From: DASPFV01 sp035620975
GTDB taxonomy: Bacteria > Acidobacteriota > Vicinamibacteria > Vicinamibacterales > 2-12-FULL-66-21
Direction of reading: 5' to 3'
Length of the DNA: 16,435 nucleotides
Assembly: GCA_035620975.1 (NCBI GenBank)
Contig: DASPFV010000088.1
Span: 1 to 16,435 of the forward strand
Every line of letters starts with the position of its first letter. Positions within the stretch are counted from its first letter, which is position 1. The notes below the pieces were generated by a model, which did no database searches, had not been told where the DNA came from, and saw only the letters and a list, made by a program, of their open reading frames with translations. Shown piece by piece: positions 1 through 5,687 of the stretch. A program made the translations under genes and the position numbers.

Positions 1-2
1 CG

Positions 3-1007
3 CCTCCGACGACGCCAGTCGGCCCGTCGCAGCCGCCGCCGTCACGCGTCGCGACCGGCGTTCGGATCGAAGGGCCGTCGTCGATCGCTCCTGGGGCCTC
101 GGTCCAATATCGCCTCGTGGCCTCCTTCGATGACGGCACGACAAGTGACGTGGCGGCCCAGGCGACGTGGACGACCGGCAATGCGTCCGTCCTCACCGCG
201 TCCCCGGGAGGAATCGTGAGAGGGGCCTCGCGCGGCGAGTCTGCGCTGTCCGCCCGCTACTTGACCCAGACGACCCATATCTACGTGCTCGTGCTCGAAG
301 ACGGGACCTATCGTCTCAGCGGGCGCGTGACGGAGTCAGGCGGCGGCCTGCCCGGGGCTCGAATCGACGTCGTGGCGGGACGGGGCGCGGGGCTGAGCGC
401 GACGACGGAATTCAGCGGGTCGTACGCGCTGTACGGCGTGGCCGGGGAGGTGCGGATCGAAGCGACCCTGGACGGCTTCGAAAAGGCGCGCCGGACGATC
501 GTCGTGAGCGAACACAGCACGGCCGATCTCGTGCTGCGGCCGGCCGTCGCGCCTGCCAACCTCAATGGAGACTGGCGCCTGACTCTGAGTGCATCGAGCG
601 CCTGTACACCCCCTGTCCCCGAAGACGCGGCAACGCGCTCGTATGCCGCGACCGTCTCGCAGATCGGGACCTTCGTCCGCGTCGAGCTGAGATCGCCCGA
701 GCTCACGACACCCGAGGCCCGGGTGGAGGGCATCGTCATCGATCGGCGCCTGACTTTCCGCCTGCCCTTGGACGACTTCTATTACGCGGCTTACGGACTG
801 CGGTACTACACGCTCATCGAGGCGCTGGGGCCGACGCGCTTCCTCGCGATCGCCGGCACGGCGCACGGCGAGCGTCTGGGCTCAGCCGTGACCGGTACGC
901 TCGACGGCGAGTTCGCGCTGTACCTGGGCGGCGGCGGCTCGGGTGTCAGGAACCGCCAGTTCTCCTGCTGGCGCAGCGACCATGCGTTCCGGCTCGATCG
1001 GAACTGA
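3..1007 (+). CDS. Partial secreted/surface protein with Big2-like and carboxypeptidase-regulatory-like domains
   Basis: The reading frame is open from the first complete codon of the window, so the N-terminus is missing; the GTG at 117 is an internal valine, not a start. The visible part begins with a Pro/Thr-rich linker, followed by an Ig-like stretch of bacterial Big2 type (GVRIEGPSSIAPGASVQYRL, then a FDDGT...TW...TASPGGIVRGASRG pattern, roughly 18-95 of the fragment). Next comes a carboxypeptidase-regulatory-like beta-sandwich (YRLSGRVTESGGGLPGARID ... GSYALYGVAGEVRIEATLDG). The last 150 or so residues form a beta-rich domain that I do not recognise; it contains two cysteines (SSACTPP and QFSCWR) that could form a disulfide. 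Known members of these folds are extracellular adhesion or scaffold modules, so a surface lipoprotein is a reasonable inference, but no signal peptide can be seen here. The gene faces the next one convergently. Confidence 0.8.
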   Translation, partial: PPTTPVGPSQPPPSRVATGVRIEGPSSIAPGASVQYRLVASFDDGTTSDVAAQATWTTGNASVLTASPGGIVRGASRGESALSARYLTQTTHIYVLVLEDGTYRLSGRVTESGGGLPGARIDVVAGRGAGLSATTEFSGSYALYGVAGEVRIEATLDGFEKARRTIVVSEHSTADLVLRPAVAPANLNGDWRLTLSASSACTPPVPEDAATRSYAATVSQIGTFVRVELRSPELTTPEARVEGIVIDRRLTFRLPLDDFYYAAYGLRYYTLIEALGPTRFLAIAGTAHGERLGSAVTGTLDGEFALYLGGGGSGVRNRQFSCWRSDHAFRLDRN

Positions 1008-1108
1008 CGCCCGGCCGGTCCATCGTCACGGGACGCGGATGAACCCGGAGTCTCACGGACCAGGGACCCTGCGCGCATGATGGGGCACACCTCGATGCGT
1101 GTCGCTCA

Positions 1109-3859
1109 TCATCTCGACCCGGCGCCCGCGGCTGACTCGTAGGCTCGCAACCGCTCGACCGTCCAGGGAGGCGCACCCTCCGCGGTCCCGGTGAGCGTGA
1201 TCCGGAGGAACTTCGCCGGCGTCGGCGGGAACGGGATCGCGGTCGTCCGTCCCTCGCCGCGCCCTTCTGCCACCGGCGCGCTCCAGCTCCGCCCGTCCTC
1301 CGACAGCTCGAGGCGGTACGCGCGCGGGGCGGTCGATGTCGGTGGTCCGCCCTGGCGATCGGGAATCACCTGGGAGTCGAACTGAATCTCGGTGAGCATC
1401 GACGCCGCCGGCAGCTCGATCTGGAGCCACATGCCCGCCTCCTGGGGCGCACCGCTCGACCATCGCGAGAAGTCGAGTGCGCCGGCAGCCGCGGCCCCGT
1501 TGTGACTGGCGGTGGCGCGCCAGGTGGCATCGGGAATCAGCGGCCGTGGCAGCGCGCCGGCGAGCTCGTCGGCGGTCCACATGGCCTGCCGCCCGGCGTC
1601 CGCCTTTCGCACCCGCGCCACGTCCGCTTCGGTCACGATGGACGCCGAGTTGCCGAAGCTGGTGCGGATGTAGCTCGCGACATCGGCGATCCACGCGTCT
1701 CGGCTCGCGCCCATCGGCGCCATGACCTCCGCGTAGCGGCGCCCATCGAGAGGCCCGGTCAGGCCGTGGAGGAGCGTGCGGATCACGTAGTCGCGATGGC
1801 CGGTCACCCGGGACGATCCGCCCAGCGCCGGCCCCCGCAGGCCACCGCCCGGGGCCGGCGCGCCGCGGCCGTCCTCGCCGTGGCACGCGAAGCAGCTCTC
1901 GGCGTAAGCCGTCGCGCCGCGCTCGACGGCGCCCCGCTCGTCGGGCATCAGCGGCACGCCGCGGCTGGCCGCGGCCGGCGGATTCAGGATCCGTCCGGCC
2001 ACCCATTCGATACCCTGCGCCGTCCGGGCCGCGCGAATCGACGCCACCACCTCCGCGGTGCCGGGCGCCTTCACGTGCTGCAATGTCAGCATGGCCTGGA
2101 TCGCGACATTCGTGTCTCCGTCTGCCTCCGCGATCGCGCGCCAGTCGGCGGCGAACGACGCGTCTCCGGCCTTGTACAAGCTCTCGCTGGCACGGATCGC
2201 CTGGATTCGCAGCCCTGAATCCGGATCCTTCAGCACGTGACGCGCGAGCGCCGGATCGAGGCGGCCAAGCCCCTCCAGCGTCCAGAGCGCGTGAGCTCGT
2301 GCGAGCCGGTTGGTCGAGCCCCGCACGATTTTCTGCAGAGCGGGAACGACCGAATGATCCTGCGCGAGGACGAGGAGCTGCTGCGCCGTATCGCGCCACC
2401 AGCCGTTCGGATGCGACAGGTGCGCCACGAGCTGCGCGGGCCTCTCCTGCAGCATCCGCGGGCGCGTCCGATCCGGCGGCATGCCCTCATAACTCAGCCG
2501 CCAGACGCGGCCGCGTCCGAGGATCCGGTCGAGCTGATACTGTCGGATCTTCTCCCGCAGGTAGGTGCCCTCCTTCGCCCACGGGGCGCCCTCGATCACG
2601 CCGCGGTACATGTCGGCGATGTAGAGCGTGCCGTCGGGAGCGTTGGCGATGCCGACCGGCCGGAACAGCGGATCGAGCGATCGGATGAACTCCGAGCGCG
2701 GATACACGTTCCGCAGCTGTGTCAGCCCCTCAGTGACGACCGGCCGCAGCCGGCGGACGGATCGCGCTACCGTCTCCCCGTATACGTAGTCGCCCAGCAG
2801 GTCGCGCGGCAGCCGGTGCCCGCGATAAATCGCGTTCCCCGCCGCAGCCGTGGCGTAGATCAGCGAGCCGTCGGGCATCCGTGTGCCCGGCAGCCCTGCC
2901 TGGACATCGCCGACGAGGATCGGGGCGCCCCAGACGATCTCCAGGTCCGGCTCGAACTGATCGGGGTGGGCGAAGTTCCCGTAGTGCACCGGGAACTGGA
3001 AATAGCCCGGGAGCCCGCTCGCGCCGTGCTGGAACCACACCTTCCCCTCGTCGTCCTGGGTCACGCCCCACTGGGACGAGCTCGGCCCCGTCGCCTCGCG
3101 GATGACGCCGGTCGGCGTCCACCGCATGCGGAACGAGTTGACGGTGCTGTACAGCCAGTTGTCCATCGCCCAGAACAGGTTCGATGGCTGCGCTTCGATG
3201 TTGCCGCCCCGGCCGAAGTCGGCCGTGAACAATTCCTTCCTGTCGGCGACACCGTCCGCGTTCGTATCGGTGTACTTCCAGATCTCGTCGTGGTTCGTCT
3301 CGCTCGTCAGGATGGCGTTGGCGCCGAACGGCATCGCGAAGCGCGGGAACAGCAGACCATCCACGAACACTGTATGGTGCTCGAACGTTCCATCTCCGTC
3401 GCGATCCTCGTGCGCCGAGATCCGGCCGGTCGGCACGAGCGAGTCGATGCCATCGAGGGTCTGCTCGTAGCCGCGCAGCTCGACGACGAACATCCGGCCG
3501 TTCCCGTCGAAGGTCAGCTGGCCCGGCGAGTCGATCAGGGGATCCGAGAGGACGGCCTCGATCCGGTATCCGGCAGGCAGCCAGAACTGTTTCGCCTGTT
3601 CCTCGGGGGCGAGCGCTTTCACAGGGGGCTTCGGCGAGAGATCCGCCTTTGCGTTGGCCGGATCGTTCGCATCGGGCGCCGCCGCAGGCCCCTTGCCGCC
3701 CCCGGCCGACTGGATCGGGCTCGGACGCCCCTGCGCCGAGACGGAACCGGGAAGCCACGCGGGAGGAGGAGCCTGGCCAAACCGCGCGATGGCAAGCAGC
3801 GTACCCATCGCGAGAACGGCACCGGTGGCGGCGGCCCTCTTCCCCCGCCGATTTCTCAT
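1109..3859 (-). CDS. PVC-type heme-binding CxxCH protein: sugar-dehydrogenase-like propeller, HEAT-like region, cytochrome c and C-terminal discoidin-like domain
   Basis: This is a 916-residue secreted protein. The N-terminus is basic and then hydrophobic (about 1-30), ending near SVSAQG, as in a signal peptide. Residues about 90-455 resemble the membrane-bound dehydrogenase family (TIGR02604-like, related to glucose/sorbosone dehydrogenases), with Asp-rich turns EDRDGDGTFE (151-160) and TDTNADGVADRKELF, and the blade motif PVGIANAPDGTLYIADMYRG. Residues about 475-620 are helical and HEAT-like. The cytochrome c core has SCFACHGEDGRG (Cys656, Cys659, His660) and a likely distal Met in VMAPMG (713 or 716). 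Residues about 780-910 look like an F5/8 type C (discoidin) carbohydrate-binding fold (WLQIELPAASMLTEIQFDSQ, FLRITLTG). The likely role is periplasmic or extracellular sugar oxidation with electrons passed to heme; the substrate is unknown. The start is set by GGGAGAG 7 nt before the ATG. Confidence 0.9.
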   Translation of the reverse strand: MRNRRGKRAAATGAVLAMGTLLAIARFGQAPPPAWLPGSVSAQGRPSPIQSAGGGKGPAAAPDANDPANAKADLSPKPPVKALAPEEQAKQFWLPAGYRIEAVLSDPLIDSPGQLTFDGNGRMFVVELRGYEQTLDGIDSLVPTGRISAHEDRDGDGTFEHHTVFVDGLLFPRFAMPFGANAILTSETNHDEIWKYTDTNADGVADRKELFTADFGRGGNIEAQPSNLFWAMDNWLYSTVNSFRMRWTPTGVIREATGPSSSQWGVTQDDEGKVWFQHGASGLPGYFQFPVHYGNFAHPDQFEPDLEIVWGAPILVGDVQAGLPGTRMPDGSLIYATAAAGNAIYRGHRLPRDLLGDYVYGETVARSVRRLRPVVTEGLTQLRNVYPRSEFIRSLDPLFRPVGIANAPDGTLYIADMYRGVIEGAPWAKEGTYLREKIRQYQLDRILGRGRVWRLSYEGMPPDRTRPRMLQERPAQLVAHLSHPNGWWRDTAQQLLVLAQDHSVVPALQKIVRGSTNRLARAHALWTLEGLGRLDPALARHVLKDPDSGLRIQAIRASESLYKAGDASFAADWRAIAEADGDTNVAIQAMLTLQHVKAPGTAEVVASIRAARTAQGIEWVAGRILNPPAAASRGVPLMPDERGAVERGATAYAESCFACHGEDGRGAPAPGGGLRGPALGGSSRVTGHRDYVIRTLLHGLTGPLDGRRYAEVMAPMGASRDAWIADVASYIRTSFGNSASIVTEADVARVRKADAGRQAMWTADELAGALPRPLIPDATWRATASHNGAAAAGALDFSRWSSGAPQEAGMWLQIELPAASMLTEIQFDSQVIPDRQGGPPTSTAPRAYRLELSEDGRSWSAPVAEGRGEGRTTAIPFPPTPAKFLRITLTGTAEGAPPWTVERLRAYESAAGAGSR

Positions 3860-3927
3860 GAATGGTCTCTCCCGTGGGAAGTCAGCCGCGTGCGGCCGGG
3901 CGTGCCGCGGGCGCGGAGCTCGTGCGG

Positions 3928-3956
3928 AAGCTAATCAACTGCGGCGGCCCAGTCAA
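3928..3956 (-). promoter_or_regulatory. Candidate sigma-70-like promoter of the heme/dehydrogenase gene
   Basis: On the minus strand TTGACT (3951-3956) is followed after 17 bp by TAGCTT (3928-3933). The -35 is good (5/6), but the -10 matches only 3 of 6 consensus positions. It lies about 70 bp upstream of the ATG at 3859, within the 134-bp gap after the PPOX gene. This is a weak call based on spacing and the -35 box only. Confidence 0.28.
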
Positions 3957-3993
3957 GCTGGCAAGACGATTCGAGGTCACAGGCAAGCCGATG

Positions 3994-4467
3994 TCACAGC
4001 GAGGCCAGATCACTGAAGGTCTGCCCGTCGACGTTGAACGCCCTCGCGAAGCCCTCGACGTACCGGCCTCGCCCGAGCGTCAGGGCGAAGAGGTTGAAAT
4101 CGCCGAAGCCCAGCGTCATCTGGGCCTGCGGGAAGCGGCCGATGAAGCGCTCGGACGCGGATGCAAAGGCCTCGCCCTCTTTCTCGAGTTTCGTCACGGT
4201 CGCGTGTACCGACAGGCGCGCGAGCTGCATCGGATCGGCTTCAGGGCTGTCGCCTGCGTGTATCAGCACACCCGCGGGCGCGCCCGTCTCGAGGCCACGC
4301 GCATGCCGCGCAAGGCGCGACGCCTGCACGTACACGGTCCCGAAATCTTCGGCAGTCGCGAACGGCAGGAGGGCCGCCTCCGGTTCGCCATCCACGAGCA
4401 CGGCCAGGCTCAGCACCCGGGTCTGCAGCAGCAGGTCTCGAATCGCCAGCAGCACGTCGCGGTCCAT
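3994..4467 (-). CDS. PPOX-type FMN-binding split-barrel family protein (pyridoxamine 5'-phosphate oxidase-like, HugZ-like)
   Basis: This is a 157-residue cytoplasmic protein without a signal peptide. The order of elements fits the pyridoxamine-phosphate-oxidase-like split barrel of the HugZ/heme-utilisation group. An N-terminal helix (MDRDVLLAIRDLLLQTRVLS) leads into a strand LAVLVDGEPEAALLPFA, then YVQASRLARHARGLETGAPAGVLI, the characteristic RLSVHATVTKLEKEGE, a FIGRFPQAQMTL segment, and a C-terminal FNLFALTLGRGRYVEGFARAFNV. Family members bind FMN or heme; the substrate here cannot be told. The C-terminal DUF2470 domain of full HugZ proteins is absent. The start is supported by AGAAGGA 8 nt before the ATG. 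The downstream heme-binding protein gene is on the same strand 134 bp away, so a link to heme use is possible but unproven. Confidence 0.8.
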   Translation of the reverse strand: MDRDVLLAIRDLLLQTRVLSLAVLVDGEPEAALLPFATAEDFGTVYVQASRLARHARGLETGAPAGVLIHAGDSPEADPMQLARLSVHATVTKLEKEGEAFASASERFIGRFPQAQMTLGFGDFNLFALTLGRGRYVEGFARAFNVDGQTFSDLASL

Positions 4468-4698
4468 GGATCAAATCCTTCTCTCAAAGGTATGGAAGTT
4501 TACTCGTGATCCGGCGGGACCGGACCGCACTGGACCGGCGCTGACGCTTCTACACGACGAACTGCGCGAGATCGGAGGCCGAGCCTGCGGATGACGACGA
4601 GCCGGTTGGGTTGCCGTGTCCGGCTTCGGGCTTCGAGCAGTTTCGGGACGCAGGTTCTCGAACGTTCCGGGTTACGAACCTCGGGCCTGCGACGCGCC
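4468..4698. other. Gene-free stretch upstream of the PPOX gene
   Basis: Together with the repeat block to 4831 this makes about 364 bp without a gene. I see a pair of direct GGACCGG heptamers 15 bp apart (4517-4523 and 4532-4538) upstream of the PPOX start. There is also an imperfect hairpin at 4652-4681, with AGGTTC pairing with GAACCT around a GTTCCGG loop region. Neither has a T-run, so a terminator call is not supported. No clear -35/-10 pair was found for the PPOX gene. Confidence 0.4.
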
Positions 4699-4826
4699 AT
4701 CCCCGCACATGCGCGCGCATCCGCGTCCCGTCCTCTCTATCCGCGAACCTCCGCGTGCATCCGCGTCCCGTCCATCCCATCCGCGCACCTCCGACGTGCA
4801 TCCGCGTCTCAATCAGCGATCCGCGG
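4699..4826. repeat. Three tandem copies of a 40-bp ATCCGCG-type repeat plus a partial fourth
   Basis: Units start at 4699, 4739 and 4779, each exactly 40 bp, with a fragment (ATCCGCGG) at 4819. Each unit has ATCCGCG-like bases, then about 12 bp, then CATCCGCGTCCCGTCC-like bases, and a variable end. The second unit differs from the first mainly in its first 20 bp; the third carries a one-base insertion balanced by a loss and a diverged 3' end. The block starts 6 bp after the NlpC/P60 stop codon, reading on the minus strand. All frames across it are low-complexity and do not look like protein. Confidence 0.85.
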
Positions 4827-4831
4827 CGCAG

Positions 4832-5410
4832 TCACCGGGGGCGCCGGATCAGCACGCCCGCGAGCTCTTCCAGTGCGCGCCGCGCCACCCTGCGCACGTC
4901 GGCCGTCCTTCCCGTCCGAACGCCCCCCTCGTCGCGGCGTCCCGCGCGCCGGTCGCGCGCCGATCCCTCTCCCGGGCCAGCGGCCAGGACGCGCCTCGCG
5001 AACATGAACCGCTCGACCCAGTAGCCGTCGTCGAGGTGGCTCCGACGCACCCGGCCATGCCGTTTGCTCGCCTCGATCATCCGCCCGGAGCCCTCGTAGA
5101 TTCCGACGTGGGTCACGAGAGACCTGCGGGTGTCGCTCGAAAAGAAGATGAGATCGCCCCGTTGCATCCGCCGGCCGATGGGTTGACCGACTCTGGACTG
5201 GTTGATCGCGCGCCGCGGAAGATCGACGGCGAACTCACGAAAGACGTACTGGGTCAGCCCTGAGCAGTCGAACGCCGAGGGACCTTCCGCGCCCCAGACA
5301 TAAGGCCGGCCTATGAGGCTGGCAGCCAGGTCCACGACATCCGACGCGGGCGTTCGTTCGGCGAGCGCGACGACCGCGGCAAGGACGACACACACGCTCC
5401 TGGGGAGCAT
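4832..5410 (-). CDS. Secreted NlpC/P60 family cell-wall hydrolase (C40 peptidase)
   Basis: This is a 192-residue protein with an N-terminal signal-like segment (MLPRSVCVVLAAVVALAERTPAS). An NlpC/P60 domain follows: LIGRPYVWGAEGPSAFDCSG with catalytic Cys49, QRGDLIFF, and VTHVGIY with His101. Family enzymes cleave gamma-D-Glu-meso-diaminopimelate bonds in peptidoglycan stem peptides. The usual third catalytic position (His in VHAS-like segments of Spr) is Glu113 in MIEAS here, a variant discussed in the findings. The last 48 or so residues are Arg-rich and lie outside the domain. The frame can be extended to a GTG at 5593 or an ATG at 5575, but the added residues are Ser/Pro-rich and would bury the signal peptide, so I prefer the ATG at 5410; no strong Shine-Dalgarno decides the matter. 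Upstream lies the glycoside hydrolase gene on the same strand. Confidence 0.85.
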   Translation of the reverse strand: MLPRSVCVVLAAVVALAERTPASDVVDLAASLIGRPYVWGAEGPSAFDCSGLTQYVFREFAVDLPRRAINQSRVGQPIGRRMQRGDLIFFSSDTRRSLVTHVGIYEGSGRMIEASKRHGRVRRSHLDDGYWVERFMFARRVLAAGPGEGSARDRRAGRRDEGGVRTGRTADVRRVARRALEELAGVLIRRPR

Positions 5411-5631
5411 CGACCACCGGGTGTTTCCGGCAGGCTGTGGCGATGTGACCGGCGTCGAGGCAAGAGCGGCGCCAACGCTCTTCGAGCTCCGCTCGGGACT
5501 GAACACCGGGAAGGACGGCTGAGATGTCCGAAGGGAGAGACAGGAGCTGACCGCAACTGAAGACTCCGGCGACATGAGGACCACGCCACCCACGTCCCGC
5601 GAAACCTGGGCTGATCCGCGTTATCGGCGGA

Positions 5632-5668
5632 GCGCCGGCGGACGGCTCCCTGTCGGCGGACCCGGCGC
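5632..5668 (-). terminator. Candidate hairpin after the glycoside hydrolase gene
   Basis: GCGCCGG (5632-5638) pairs perfectly with CCGGCGC (5662-5668). An inner GACGG/CTGTC pairing, including one G-U, shortens the loop. It begins about 20 bp after the TAG stop of the glycoside hydrolase on the minus strand. No U-tract follows, so it may act as an RNA-stabilising 3' end or a factor-dependent site. The rest of 5411-5687 holds no gene that I can support. Confidence 0.35.
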
Positions 5669-5687
5669 CTCGGCGTGCTCGCAGCTG

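Noticed and set aside
2237..3934. A 565-codon plus-strand frame opposite the heme/dehydrogenase gene
   Set aside because: Shadow of a gene that has a signal peptide, a CxxCH site and a family architecture on the other strand.
4699..4826. Possible CRISPR array
   Set aside because: The units are contiguous 40-bp repeats with no unique spacers of regular size, and no cas genes are in the window.
4550..5263. Several open frames across the 40-bp repeats (His/Arg/Pro/Ser-rich or Asp/Gly-rich)
   Set aside because: They follow the repeat period, lack start signals and domains, and overlap the NlpC/P60 gene; they are repeat-derived spurious frames.
5411..5593. A longer N-terminus for the NlpC/P60 protein
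   Set aside because: The extra residues are low-complexity, would place the signal peptide internally, and no ribosome-binding site supports the GTG at 5593.
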